64,000 nucleotides of DNA. Origin: Anisakis pegreffii (lineage: Eukaryota > Nematoda > Chromadorea > Rhabditida > Anisakidae). Where the stretch lies: assembly GCA_035041965.1 (NCBI GenBank), contig JAPYMA010000199.1:1-64000 (forward strand). The letters are read 5' to 3'. The notes under the pieces were generated by a model. It searched no databases. It worked only from the letters and a program-made list of their open reading frames with translations, and had not been told where the DNA came from. This document shows positions 47,501 through 60,595 of this stretch, in pieces (the stretch's first letter is position 1; the number at the start of each line of letters is the position of its first letter). The position numbers and the translations under genes were made by a program.

Positions 47501-50204
47501 TTTCTCACGACGACTTCTGATGTGAAGTTTCTCGAAGAGGTTACGAAGGATCTCAGTTGGTCTGAATGTGGTGTCTCTCCTTCCACGAACAACGATCTCT
47601 TCCACTGATTTGCTTTCAGTTTCCTTGACGATCCTCTCCAAAAGCTGTTCCATATTGTATTGAACCAATCCAAGTTGAAGGTTTGATTTCGTGAATTGTC
47701 TCATCACCAGTGTATCAATACTCATCATCAGTTCTCGTGGCAAAATGCTATCATTTGCAAAGATCGATGCAATATCTAATGAGAGTCCAGCTCTGCGCTC
47801 TTCTGCGAACATCGGAATGTGGATGTATTTGCTTTCAGCCCAGTTTCTGATTTCGACACGTGCCAAACGGAGTGCAATTTCAAGATCTTCAGCCCTGAAA
47901 TGAACCAATTTATTGAGATCAATTCAAGTTTGCTTGATCAGTGCTTAAACGATTTGATTAGTGGAGGAGGATGGTATACTTACAGTCTTCTCTCATAAGG
48001 GATCTTCGATTGAGCGAATGTCCTCATAATGGTGTATGTGAATGCCCTGACTTGACGAGATGGTTCACGAGCAAGAGTGTCGGCGATTTGCTCAAGGATA
48101 GCACGTTCGGGGAGTGTGTTGATGATTTGTGCGAGTGCGTTGACGCGAATTTCAGGATGTTCGCTTTGATCTTTGAAGATCGGCATGAGCAGACGTTGAA
48201 TGTTGCGTGGCATGACGCGACGGAGTTGACGGAGTGCATCAATTGCTTGAGTACGGATGATTCTCTCTTGTTGACGGTCGATGATGATGTTCTCAATCTC
48301 GTATACACTCAGGTCGATACCAGCATTCGCGATCGTCTTTAGGGCCAACACCTTCTCGGATCTGCTCTCTGCATTACGGAACATCTCCATCAATTCCTGA
48401 AATGATAGTGATATGATGAGGTAGATTCTTTGAAAATGAAGCAGTGAGTATTATTGAAGAAAATGAGAGGAAACGTACTCGAAGGTATTTCTCTTTCATT
48501 TCTCGTGGGCACACTCTTTCGTCGACAAGTTCAATCGCAAGACGATCCTTGTTTGGCTTGCAAAGAGCATTGATCATTGCACCAGCAGTAAGAAGGCAGG
48601 ATTGTTTTAGGAGTGGATTGCGTTCACATACATCCTTCTTGCACAAACGCAGCACCATATCAATCTGTTTCTCGGAGACCACTGGGCTGTTAATGAGCGT
48701 TTGAAGTGCTCTTGCTGACTTCAGTAAGCTTATTCTTCGTTCTGCGATCCTCTCAACGAGCATTTCGATTGTGTTCTTGGTACCAGCTAATCCGAGTGCA
48801 TCTATCAGCACATCACGAACCTTCTTCTGAACCTTCTCTTCGAATTTGTTTCCCCACATGAATTCCTTCTCAACTCTTTGAAGCTCTTGTTTCGAGCACC
48901 TGCGGAGGATGCTCACCAAACGAGTCACTTGTTCAGTGGCATCGAAGTCGATTCCAATTTCTCTGTCCCTCATGGCACGAACCATCTTCTGGATAGCTTG
49001 CTCGATGAGTTCATATTTATGACGGTTCAGTCTGAATGGGTGATCTTCTCTGAGTTCTTCATCACCATTCATATAGAATCGTTCAACCTTAACTTGACGT
49101 TCAGGTGAGTAGACAATGGTTTGTTTGCGTTCACTGCGTGGCTCTTCGATTCGTTCTCTGTGCTCTTGAACCTTCACCAATTCCAGACGTCCGACAACAA
49201 CGCTCTTCATTGTGATTTCTTCTTGTGAGAGTGGTACAATGACGTGTTGCGATCTCACTTCAGCCCTCCTGATCACGAATCGATCCCTATTTCCAACGAT
49301 CTCATAAGTGAAGACGCTCGTTGTTTTAGCTAGACGTTCCTTCTCGCTTTCTTCATCACATTTCTCGCATTGCTCTCCGAAGCGGTGATTGTATCTCACT
49401 TCAATTCTCCTGCGACACTTGTCAAAGTTGATCGATTTGGTCACTTTCAACGTCTCTCTGTCTTCCTCCGGAACCTCGTTGATCGTATAGAAGACTTCGC
49501 AGTCTCCCTCCAATGTTGGCTGCAAATGAAGGTGTATTTAAAGAATTTGTATGCTATACAATTCACCTGATATGAATTATGTTATGAATTTAACATACCT
49601 CTTGAACAGTGAAGAAGTCAACCCTGTCGCGTCTCTGCTCACGTTCCTCTCGCAGCTCGATTTCATCACGGACACGTTGTTCTTCACGGATGTCAGTGCG
49701 CATATTCTTCTTTAGGTTCACTTGAAGCAGGTTCAGGATTGCACGCTTGATGTTCTCGGACCATGGCTTATCTTCACGATCGAATTCAATCTCTGACACA
49801 AGTCCATCAACATACCTGAATCTGATCGGCAAACGCAACACTCTCTCGTGTTCTTCTTCAATTTGTCTCTCGTCGAAGATGTCGAAGCGTTGTATTTCTC
49901 TCGGTTCGGGCAACTCACGGTTCAGATCAGCGAATCTGATTTTGTCAATTTGGAGAACTGCGGTGCGTTCGGTGTTCGGGAATGCGAGAACGACCTGAGC
50001 TTCGATTCGGCTGGCCGCATGTTGGGTAGATTCTCTGGGAAGACCGTTGGATATTTGTCCTCTGTAGAGATAACGATAGAGGCGTTGTGGTCTGAACACG
50101 TGCTCCTCACTGATGACCTCCTGGCGACGAACGTCTTCGTCGTTCCAATCGCGTCGAGTTGCGATAGCGATGGTGCAAAGAGCTAGAAGCAGATAGAGCT
50201 TCAT
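44557..50204 (-). CDS. vit: Vitellogenin, copy A (left arm)
   Basis: Eight exons: 50204-49599, 49519-48479, 48396-47984, 47894-46479, 46403-45467, 45398-45283, 45218-44887, 44819-44557, giving 1,707 aa. This is the yolk lipoprotein precursor, secreted (signal peptide MKLYLLLALCTIAIA) and taken up by oocytes. The lipovitellin N-domain starts at about residue 35 (RLYRYLYRGQISNGLP) and its helical part continues through exon 4. A highly charged Arg/Glu segment ends exon 4 (about 1125-1158). A von Willebrand D domain lies at about 1415-1570 with CGICGHYNDE and DEYRKADN. No poly-Ser phosvitin is present, as in other nematode vitellogenins. The product is the same as copy B in every frame compared. 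It faces away from the spacer, head-to-head with copy B. Confidence 0.97.
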
Positions 50205-50261
50205 AGTCACTGGATGGATGATGCTCTCCTCCGAAAGTGTCTTCGCACTGATCTTGCACCC

Positions 50262-50306
50262 TTTTATACTCTCACCACTAATTCTTATCACCTGTTCTTT
50301 CTTATC
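50262..50306 (-). promoter_or_regulatory. Core promoter of vitellogenin copy A: TATA box and two GATA sites
   Basis: TATAAAA at 50262-50268 lies about 60 bp upstream of the ATG. GATAAG occurs at 50284-50289 and 50301-50306. Worm vitellogenin promoters use GATA-type VPE2 elements (CTGATAA) bound by ELT-2 in the intestine; here the sites read GTGATAAG. The duplicated tract stops only 151 bp upstream of the ATG. Confidence 0.75.
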
Positions 50307-51223
50307 ACCTCGCTGTTCCTCTTTTGATTGGCATCTCCTTTATAACTGTCCATCACAGTGACATATTGGTTGGTTTTACTTACTTATTACGATCGTACTT
50401 CGTCGTAGTGTACAATGCTGATTGCTACATTTTTTGCACGAGATTTGTGATCGGTTCGAGTGATAAAATGTTAACAATATTGCACCTTGAGCTTTGTTAT
50501 GTTTAAAATATCTCTGCTGCGTCTCTTTCTGCAGTGACTTCAGTTTTGCGTTTCATTTTTAAAATTTGTTTGAGTGTCACTGCGATCCGAGCATGGCTTA
50601 TCTCTTCTTTTACGTAGCTTCCTTATTCTCAAAGTGATCATTCGTTCAGTTAATCACTTCGTCTTAATACCTTCTGACTATAAAAATCGCAATCTTGTGA
50701 CTGCAAAAGTATTCTGTCGTTTATTTGGCTATAAAATTTGGGTGACACGTCCGATGAAAAGCGAAGCTAAATCTAATGTCATGAATTTTATTATTTTTTG
50801 CTCATGTTTTGATTGACATCTGTATTCAGCACAAACAATACAACATGCATCTAAAAATAAATTGAAACGCCACATTTTTTCGTGAAATCACAAGTCTCTT
50901 AATAATGTTTGGTACTGTGATGCGAAAGTATGATAATGAAATGCTAATCAATCCACCGAAATATTATTGTTCATCTTCGAATGTATTCGTGAATTCATAC
51001 AGCTTGCATCGGTCTATAAATGCGTGCATCAATAAGACGTTTTACTTCAAGAAATGCTATGATCACATAAAAGTTTGTTGATCAATCTGAACAAGTTTCA
51101 GATATGTCCGCATTCGGCAATGATGATCTTCTTCCTGGGGATTCCATACGGATCGCTGTATCGTAATACGCTCTCTAGCACATTTATACCTGAATATCGG
51201 CTTCTTCATGATATGATTTGAGT

Positions 51224-51743
51224 TGCTCACGGTTTTCATTCGTTTTAGTAGGGTTCTCATTCTTTTCCTTGCTGTTGTAATCGCTCTCATGACTTTTATC
51301 ACCAAAATTGTTCTGTTCTGCTAATTTCTCATTCACTTTACTCAACAATCAAAGTCAAATTCTCATTCTATCAAATACACTCTATTATTGATCATTTGAC
51401 TCTCGAACATTGTTGTGCAATATCATTCAATTGTTGTACGGCTGTCAACACTCGTCAACGCATCCAGTAGATAGTATATGCAACAGAATAAGAATTTGAT
51501 TCGAACTGTGAAGTGAAATGAGACGAAGTGCATGATAAAAAGTCGTGAAGAGAACGGTATTCTCATGCAATAGCTATGAAAGTGAATACAACACGTCTGA
51601 AAAGAATGAGAATCCATGTGAATCAGTTTGAAGTGAGCGTGTCACAGACAATAGCTTTTCATGCAATCATAATCGATTGCAGTAATGAGCACCACAACGG
51701 TCTAGGACATTGATTTTTTCACACCCGAGCGTGAGAACCACTG
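51224..51743 (+). mobile_element. Foldback interspersed repeat, copy 3
   Basis: Same element as copies 1, 2 and 4, ending GAGAACCACTG, the complement of the CAGTGGTTCTC end of copy 2. The 7-bp word ATTTATA occurs at 51182-51188 and again directly after the element at 51744-51750, a possible target-site duplication, though this is weak in AT-rich DNA. It abuts the last codons of the cyclophilin gene. Confidence 0.8.
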
Positions 51744-51745
51744 AT

Positions 51746-53523
51746 TTATAGGCTAATAGCACTGATCCGAGGGCAGCAAAACGCTTTACGAGTGGATGCC
51801 TCTGCGAGGAAGATGAACAATCATTATACTGAACAACCTTCTTCGACATATCCAAATGCAATGCCGTCATTAATCTCCTTCGGTACGTCCAAACAAATAA
51901 AAAATTGTGAATCAACTTCACCACTTCTCGAGCCGTGCGTTAGCATAAACAGTGTACCACGCCTAAAATGACAAGCTCAGCTTATAGTTCACGATACAAC
52001 GTCCAATCAAAATACAGTGCCAATCATTCAACTCACGAAAATGGACCATTTGCTGATCCGAGACAAATACTGAATGAATTTGAAGCTGATAACATAACTG
52101 ACTTCGTTGAAATTCAGATCATAACTGCAAAATTTTTGGTGCACGTTTAATTGAACGATTCTAACATTCATACATTTAACTTCTGTATAACATAATTAAA
52201 CCAAATATGCAGAGCTTATGAGGTGCATACGCATCTCATCTTATGAAATGCAACTGAAGCGAATACGATGATCAGAATACAGAACCTATGATAATCAATT
52301 GGTTTGCTGTTGTCACTGAATGACCGACCATATATTGAGAATCCACCAGAACCATTATCATTCACGATATCACCACCAACAATAATTCTTTGATTTTTGT
52401 TCATCAGATGAAGATGTGTTCCCTTGTAGGTGTACTTAAAACCTTGAAAACATTCCGTTTATCGTTGAAAGTGCAAATTGATTCTGTGCGATGCATAATT
52501 CACCACTTTATGCGATCTCACGCATGTATTTGCCACTAATAATGTAAGGATTATGAAGAAGCATCAGAAAAAAACAATTTCGCAATATTCATAATCAGTC
52601 AGTTTCGTACTGGTTAAGTGAAAAAAAAAAGAAAGCGAAGAGAAATGAAGAAAAGCAAGTGATAATGATAATGTGATGGCAAGAAAGGAGACAGTAATGT
52701 CTTTTGATGCACAGTGCACGAAACTTTACCGAGGTCAGATGCCTTATCTCCAGTACATAGTGAAAGGAAGTTTTCGCAAATCCTTGGCAGTGAATGCGCA
52801 TAGAGCCTGAATCATCAAAACACAACTCATGCAAACATTCGACGATCAACAATCGTTACATGAAAAAAAAACAACTAAGCTCTTTATTTCGCTTTCTGCA
52901 ACACGCTCATTTCGTAATATTGCTGATCAATAAGTTGGATATGCATCTAACGCAGAAAAAATACTCAATTCTACATTACTCTTCTCAGATTATGGCGAAT
53001 CACGTCTGATCTTTGGACAGCTAGCCTATTTAACATCCACTCTACTGGAAATTTGGCTCATTAGGCATATTAGAATTGGATATATGGATATTTGACGCAC
53101 TTACAGATCCAACTATTCAAATGCTCAGCAAGCCAAATGCTAATAGACTAAATGTCCTGTTAACACTGAATCAGTCGCAGAGCAGATATTGTATGATCAG
53201 TCACAAAAGATATTCGTGCATTTGAGAGTTTGCCATCAATGCCAACTTAAGTCATCATAGGTCACAAGTTAAAGCATTCGACAGTGAACTAACTCCTTGA
53301 ACTAACAGTAAATTGCAAGCAATTAAATAAATTCACACCTAAATACAACAATTCCTAATTGATCACCATCTTCTGTGCACAGCTGAAAATAAGCTCGCGG
53401 ATTTAATGCCGAATACGGCAACACTCGTTTCTTTCTCTGCAAAATATATCCCATTGCATCATAAGATTGATCATGCAATTCTTGAATGCTTTCTACGCAA
53501 AATTCTCGCAACAAAGTAACATT
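51746..53523 (-). CDS. Degenerate cyclophilin-domain protein (N-terminus incomplete)
   Basis: Five phase-consistent exons: 53523-53339, 52806-52730, 52442-52286, 51962-51838, 51801-51746, about 199 codons with the stop. They rebuild a cyclophilin fold in order: NPRAYFQLCTEDG and LGIVVF; LPRICENFLSLCTGDK (family: ENFRALCTGEKG); KYTYKGTHLH and IIVGGDIVNDNGSGGFSIYG (family: GGDF..GNGTGG.SIYG); RGTLFMLTHGSRSGEVDSQFFICL (family: GTLSMAN..NTNGSQFFI); INDGIAFGYVEE; then a short end. Measured against CypA, R55, F60 and Q63 are Met, Arg and Val and W121 is replaced, while SQFFI is kept. Isomerase activity is therefore unlikely. Upstream exons probably exist (coding-like frames at 53594-53870), but I could not place the start. 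Exon 3 follows a TTTTCAAG acceptor. The stop lies three bases from repeat copy 3. Confidence 0.82.
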
Positions 53524-54437
53524 CTAGCCTTATCAAAAGGTTGCAACAGTTGGCTCGGTATCCCAAGCACCAACCCCATCGCAACAACCAACCTCACAAC
53601 AACTCAGTTTCGATACCAATAACTAATTCAGCCGTACTGCATTGATTGCTGGCGAATAAATACCCACAACGAGATAGAGCTTTCAGTCTGCATGCAAATT
53701 TCGTAATCGATGGATCTTTCCTGCCGTTGTGAGCATTTGTTTCGTTGCAAAATAGTGTGCTTCGACATTGGATACACAATTATTCCTTCCGTAGACGATC
53801 CTTTTGCATCTTCAATTTCACCGCATAGTTTACCTTTCACCGGCTTTTTGAAGGGGAATACTGCCTGCATCGAGATTGATTAGCGCTTTCGTTGTATTTG
53901 GGCAAAACATCGTAATAGAAATGATTTTGACTTGACTTCTTTGATAATCTTTTCACGTTGTTAGCAACAAATCTCCAACTTCTCATGCTGAGTACTCATC
54001 TTTCGAGGCTGATTTTAATTATGAAAAATTTCTGGCAGGATGTGTGAGTTTTCTATTCAATAGAGTTTTCCATAAGGCTACTGATGAAAAATCTGCGAAC
54101 AATAGCAAATTCATCAAAGAAGCGATTAGGGTTCAACCAATTAAATCCATCCAAAAAATTCACAACGAACTACATCCTGTTTTAATTCCGATCACTGATC
54201 TCTAATGAAAGAAATTAAAACGTCAATCCAAATTCCTAATTGACCCTGTGACGTTGGCATGCGACAAAAAAAATAATATCGCAACTTTCCATTATCTGTC
54301 ACTCAAATGATCATTAAAATATCAAAATCCTTGTGAAGTCAGCACTGTGAAAGGAAAGAAGCCATCATAAGACGGACGAATGAGCAATTGATGGACAGTT
54401 ATAAAGGAGATGCCAATCAAAAGAGGAACAGCGAGGT

Positions 54438-54482
54438 GATAAGAAAGAACAGGTGATAAGAATTAGTGGTGAGAGTATAAAA
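54438..54482 (+). promoter_or_regulatory. Core promoter of vitellogenin copy B: two GATA sites and TATA box
   Basis: GATAAG at 54438-54443 and 54455-54460, then TATAAAA at 54476-54482, 58 bp before the ATG at 54540. A CCAAT word occurs at 54413. Because the TATA box lies inside an upstream in-frame extension, the ATG at 54540 with its signal peptide is the true start. Confidence 0.75.
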
Positions 54483-54539
54483 GGGTGCAAGATCAGTGCG
54501 AAGACACTTTCGGAGGAGAGCATCATCCATCCAGTGACT

Positions 54540-57500
54540 ATGAAGCTCTATCTGCTTCTAGCTCTTTGCACCATCGCTATCGCAACTCGACGCGATTGGA
54601 ACGACGAAGACGTTCGTCGCCAGGAGGTCATCAGTGAGGAGCACGTGTTCAGACCACAACGCCTCTATCGTTATCTCTACAGAGGACAAATATCCAACGG
54701 TCTTCCCAGAGAATCTACCCAACATGCGGCCAGCCGAATCGAAGCTCAGGTCGTTCTCGCATTCCCGAACACCGAACGCACCGCAGTTCTCCAAATTGAC
54801 AAAATCAGATTCGCTGATCTGAACCGTGAGTTGCCCGAACCGAGAGAAATACAACGCTTCGACATCTTCGACGAGAGACAAATTGAAGAAGAACACGAGA
54901 GAGTGTTGCGTTTGCCGATCAGATTCAGGTATGTTGATGGACTTGTGTCAGAGATTGAATTCGATCGTGAAGATAAGCCATGGTCCGAGAACATCAAGCG
55001 TGCAATCCTGAACCTGCTTCAAGTGAACCTAAAGAAGAATATGCGCACTGACATCCGTGAAGAACAACGTGTCCGTGATGAAATCGAGCTGCGAGAGGAA
55101 CGTGAGCAGAGACGCGACAGGGTTGACTTCTTCACTGTTCAAGAGGTATGTTAAATTCATAACATAATTCATATCAGGTGAATTGTATAGCATACAAATT
55201 CTTTAAATACACCTTCATTTGCAGCCAACATTGGAGGGAGACTGCGAAGTCTTCTATACGATCAACGAGGTTCCGGAGGAAGACAGAGAGACGTTGAAAG
55301 TGACCAAATCGATCAACTTTGACAAGTGTCGCAGGAGAATTGAAGTGAGATACAATCACCGCTTCGGAGAGCAATGCGAGAAATGTGATGAAGAAAGCGA
55401 GAAGGAACGTCTAGCTAAAACAACGAGCGTCTTCACTTATGAGATCGTTGGAAATAGGGATCGATTCGTGATCAGGAGGGCTGAAGTGAGATCGCAACAC
55501 GTCATTGTACCACTCTCACAAGAAGAAATCACAATGAAGAGCGTTGTTGTCGGACGTCTGGAATTGGTGAAGGTTCAAGAGCACAGAGAACGAATCGAAG
55601 AGCCACGCAGTGAACGCAAACAAACCATTGTCTACTCACCTGAACGTCAAGTTAAGGTTGAACGATTCTATATGAATGGTGATGAAGAACTCAGAGAAGA
55701 TCACCCATTCAGACTGAACCGTCATAAATATGAACTCATCGAGCAAGCTATCCAGAAGATGGTTCGTGCCATGAGGGACAGAGAAATTGGAATCGACTTC
55801 GATGCCACTGAACAAGTGACTCGTTTGGTGAGCATCCTCCGCAGGTGCTCGAAACAAGAGCTTCAAAGAGTTGAGAAGGAATTCATGTGGGGAAACAAAT
55901 TCGAAGAGAAGGTTCAGAAGAAGGTTCGTGATGTGCTGATAGATGCACTCGGATTAGCTGGTACCAAGAACACAATCGAAATGCTCGTTGAGAGGATCGC
56001 AGAACGAAGAATAAGCTTACTGAAGTCAGCAAGAGCACTTCAAACGCTCATTAACAGCCCAGTGGTCTCCGAGAAACAGATTGATATGGTGCTGCGTTTG
56101 TGCAAGAAGGATGTATGTGAACGCAATCCACTCCTAAAACAATCCTGCCTTCTTACTGCTGGTGCAATGATCAATGCTCTTTGCAAGCCAAACAAGGATC
56201 GTCTTGCGATTGAACTTGTCGACGAAAGAGTGTGCCCACGAGAAATGAAAGAGAAATACCTTCGAGTACGTTTCCTCTCATTTTCTTCAATAATACTCAC
56301 TGCTTCATTTTCAAAGAATCTACCTCATCATATCACTATCATTTCAGGAATTGATGGAGATGTTCCGTAATGCAGAGAGCAGATCCGAGAAGGTGTTGGC
56401 CCTAAAGACGATCGCGAATGCTGGTATCGACCTGAGTGTATACGAGATTGAGAACATCATCATCGACCGTCAACAAGAGAGAATCATCCGTACTCAAGCA
56501 ATTGATGCACTCCGTCAACTCCGTCGCGTCATGCCACGCAACATTCAACGTCTGCTCATGCCGATCTTCAAAGATCAAAGCGAACATCCTGAAATTCGCG
56601 TCAACGCACTCGCACAAATCATCAACACACTCCCCGAACGTGCTATCCTTGAGCAAATCGCCGACACTCTTGCTCGTGAACCATCTCGTCAAGTCAGGGC
56701 ATTCACATACACCATTATGAGGACATTCGCTCAATCGAAGATCCCTTATGAGAGAAGACTGTAAGTATACCATCCTCCTCCACTAATCAAATCGTTTAAG
56801 CACTGATCAAGCAAACTTGAATTGATCTCAATAAATTGGTTCATTTCAGGGCTGAAGATCTTGAAATTGCACTCCGTTTGGCACGTGTCGAAATCAGAAA
56901 CTGGGCTGAAAGCAAATACATCCACATTCCGATGTTCGCAGAAGAGCGCAGAGCTGGACTCTCATTAGATATTGCATCGATCTTTGCAAATGATAGCATT
57001 TTGCCACGAGAACTGATGATGAGTATTGATACACTGGTGATGAGACAATTCACGAAATCAAACCTTCAACTTGGATTGGTTCAATACAATATGGAACAGC
57101 TTTTGGAGAGGATCGTCAAGGAAACTGAAAGCAAATCAGTGGAAGAGATCGTTGTTCGTGGAAGGAGAGACACCACATTCAGACCAACTGAGATCCTTCG
57201 TAACCTCTTCGAGAAACTTCACATCAGAAGTCGTCGTGAGAAATCGAACGCATTTACGATGGCATATCTTCGTTGGAACAATCTAGACTTTGCATTCTTA
57301 CCGATAGATGCCGAGACTCTTCCAGAAGCATTGCAGGTGTTGCGCAATGGTAAGATCGATGTTTCACGTTTGGAACGCTACCTTGTTGAAGGATGTCAGT
57401 TCAATGACCACTTCGTCATGATGAGCAGCCGAATGATGCGTAGAGTGCCGACCACTATTGGTTTGCCTTTGGTGATCACGCACAGAATGCCGACAATAAT

Positions 57501-60187
57501 CGGCCTTGAAGGTAATGCAAAAGGTGAACTGATCCCGCAGCGATCAGATCGTCTGATTGGTGCTAAGATTGTGGTTAGGGCACTAACGAAACTCACCACC
57601 ACACACCATCTCGGAATGCAAATATGGAGTCCAATATTGACATCAGGCGTTGAGATGGTTCAAAACGTAAGACTCAACTTACCGATCGATGCTCAGATTG
57701 AAGTTAAATATGAGAAGAAGATGCAACTCAAATTCAAGATCAAGATCCCTGAACGAAGAACGCAAATCGCAGCTGTACAAAGCCGTGCCCTTACAAACAT
57801 TGCCCAATGGCCAATTGACCCGAAGGTATTCGTCGAACCGAGACAGAGGACTATCCCACACGAACTTAGACCAGCGCGTGTACAGAACATCGATAGAACA
57901 TTCGGTCAGAAATGGTTGGACATCCTTGTGAACATTCGTGGACAGTACAAGAATTGCATTGCTGCTCAGAACAGCTGGGAAGTGAGCATCGAGAAGAAAC
58001 GTGATGCACCACGAGAAATCGTTACGGAAATCGAAATGGAATTGGTCAAGGAGAACAAGATGAAGAGACCGGAACTTGAGAGATTCTACTCGGAGAAGGT
58101 GGAGAGGGAAAAGTTCGAGATCGATGATAGTGAAGACGTCGAAGAGCAAGATCGTTCCGACACAACATCGAGGAATAGCCGTAGAAACGAGAGGAGAGAA
58201 GAGGAGAAGCGCCGTGAGGAAGAGGAACGATTGAGACATCAGGAATTCAGCCGAAACCTCAGAGAGTAAGTGACTGTCTCCATTTTTTATGAACAAAACC
58301 GAACTTTTCATCGACTTTGCTACGTAATAATAACTTTCAGATACAACCCACAGAGAGGCTACAAAGTGAAAATGCAAATGAGAGTGAAAGCTATCGGAGC
58401 AGCAGATGAACGCAAAGCAGAATTGCAACTAGAGACTGGCTGTGACGAGAGAATGCGTTATTGTATGCTGGTTGCAAACGCTCGACGTGTACCAATATTC
58501 GAAGATGAGAAACGTGAATGGACATTCAGAACACAGATTCAATCTCTTTATCCGGAACCAATGAGGGATTTCAAGGAATTGAGCGAGAGGAAACACCGTG
58601 AATTGAATGCCCAAATCGAGATGGAATGGGGATGCGATAGGAAACAACATATTACAATGAAGATCCAAGGTGAGCAAGATCGTGAGCAACGTGAACTGAT
58701 GAACCGTATTGAGCGCGACACGAAGCAAATGACAGCAGTTGAACGATACGAACGAATCCTCAGATCGACCATCCTCAACCAATACAGAATTGTGGCCGAT
58801 TATGAAATTTGTCCAGTGTTGAAATCGTATCTAAACCAAGTCGTCAGTATGCTCATATCATCACGGTGGTGGAATTCTCGTGTTATTCCGACTGAAAATG
58901 ACGAAAGAAGGATGTTCGCGAAGATCACAATCGATCCGCTCTCCCATCAGTACGTAACACTCCGCATTGAAAGATCTCGTGAGAGCGTTGAAATCCGCGA
59001 TATCCGACTCCCGATGCCACTCGAACCCCTCATGCTCAACATCCACCGTCCACACACTCCAATCCGTTCAATCCGTCATTTCGTTCGCAAGACTGTCACC
59101 CCAGAAGAAAGAGATGCTGAATGCCAAGTTTCATCACGTCGTATTAACACGTTTGACGATGACCAGATCAAACTCCCTCTTACCACCTGCTACAGCGTTC
59201 TTGCCAAAGACTGCTCATCAGAAGAACCCAGATTCGCTGTTCTCATGAAGAAGATCGCCAAAGATTCTGAGGAGAAGGTTGGTTGCAAAATTTGTTCTAA
59301 TGAGTCAATCAATATTTATGTTCAATGATCAAAAGCAAATTTCAGCAGATGAAGATCATTGATGAGGAACGAGTTATTGAACTGAGACGTGTCGATGACG
59401 AAATTGAAGTGAGAATCAATGGACGTGTCGAGAGGGATGCCGAGAAACTGGAGAGAGTCGGGTGAGTAGTGAAATTAAAGGGAGTCAGTTGAGTGGACTC
59501 GATGAATGAATAAGACACATTTCAGAATCAACAAGAGAGATGATATCGTGATCGTTGAATTGGAGGATGTAACAGTTCGTTTCGATGGAGTGAGTGCATC
59601 AATTAAGATGTCACCCTTGTTCAAGAACGTGCAATGCGGCATCTGCGGACATTATAATGATGAGGGAAAGGATGAATATCGTAAGGCCGATAATGAGTTG
59701 ACAAATGACTTGGAGCAATATCACCGTAGTTATTTGAACAGAGACGATGAATGTGAGATCGAGGAGGAGGTGATTAGCAAGAAGGATAACTACAGAGTAA
59801 TCCGTGATGACGAAGAGAGACTAGACGAGAGTTCTGAAGAAGAGCGAGAAGTTGAAAGTGAGTATATGCAGATCAATCAGTTGGTTACCTTATTCCTGCT
59901 GCTATTAACTGAAATTGGTTTCAGAACCAGTGATGAGAACGCATGTGATTGAATACAACCACGAAACATGCTTCTCAATGAAGGGTGTACCCGAATGCCC
60001 GAGAGGAACCTATGCCAGAGAGTCACAGAGAGTGCCAATGAAGGTGTCGTTCGCTTGTATTTCACGTTCATCATCCAACGCATCACGACTTGCTGATCGT
60101 GCTCGCACTGAAGTCATCAAGATGGATAAGCAAAAGCCAAGCTTTGTTGATACCATCATGGTTCCGAGAAGATGCCTCGTCTTTTAA
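54540..60187 (+). CDS. vit: Vitellogenin, copy B (right arm)
   Basis: Eight exons: 54540-55145, 55225-56265, 56348-56760, 56850-58265, 58341-59277, 59346-59461, 59526-59857, 59925-60187, giving 1,707 aa. All splice sites are GT-AG with TTTCAG or TTGCAG acceptors, and the phases close exactly. Domains: signal peptide 1-15; lipoprotein N-terminal (lipovitellin) domain from about 35 across exons 1-4, with dense Cys around residues 210-260 and 480-510; an Arg/Glu-rich charged stretch just before the exon 4/5 junction; von Willebrand D domain at about 1415-1570 (CGICGHYNDEGKDEYRKADN); and a C-terminal tail ending PRRCLVF. Expected to be made in the intestine of adult females or hermaphrodites and endocytosed by oocytes. 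The sequence appears identical to copy A including introns, so the duplication or conversion is very recent, or the assembly folded back. Confidence 0.97.
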
Positions 60188-60589
60188 ATTCATCCATCGA
60201 TTCATGCAAAGTCCTAATGACCTGATTTAATTCCGATTCCACCTTTTGTGGGCACTTTTCTAGTAATTTCATTCGCAATGGAACATGATTCGATGCTTTC
60301 ATTCGACTGCATTTTGATGGCACTTATCAGGTTTATGAAAAGTCATTTCCACCTTCTCAATTCCCACCCATTCCGAAAAGTTTCAAATATTGCTTTATCT
60401 CATAATTTCTCTCTTAACATCATAAGAATCACTTGGCATTGTAAGAATCAGTATTTAATCTAGCTTCAAGCTCAACGATCGAGCTGTTTTGATGCATCCG
60501 TCACTCATCCATCCAATGCACAGTGTAGCTAAAGTACCGCATCGATCATGTTATATGTCGATTGCATTTATAGTGATTTTTAATGTGCA

Positions 60590-60595
60590 AATAAA
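60590..60595 (+). promoter_or_regulatory. Poly(A) signal, vitellogenin copy B
   Basis: AATAAA 403 bp past the stop and 45 bp before the end of the arm. Confidence 0.55.

Larger units (their letters stand above)
44104..50355 (-). repeat. Left arm of giant inverted repeat (6,252 bp)
   Basis: Position x in this arm equals the complement of position 104744 minus x in the right arm. All stretches I compared base by base (both ends, the promoter, several introns) match with no substitution or indel, and every long open frame is duplicated exactly. Identity ends abruptly at 44104/60640 and at 50355/54389. Confidence 0.95.
50356..54388. other. Unique 4,033-bp spacer between the palindrome arms
   Basis: Contains foldback repeat copy 3 (51224-51743) and a degenerate cyclophilin gene on the minus strand. 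The stretches 50356-51223 and about 53880-54388 show no genes and are the upstream regions of the two vitellogenin copies, so the two promoters differ beyond -151. Confidence 0.85.
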
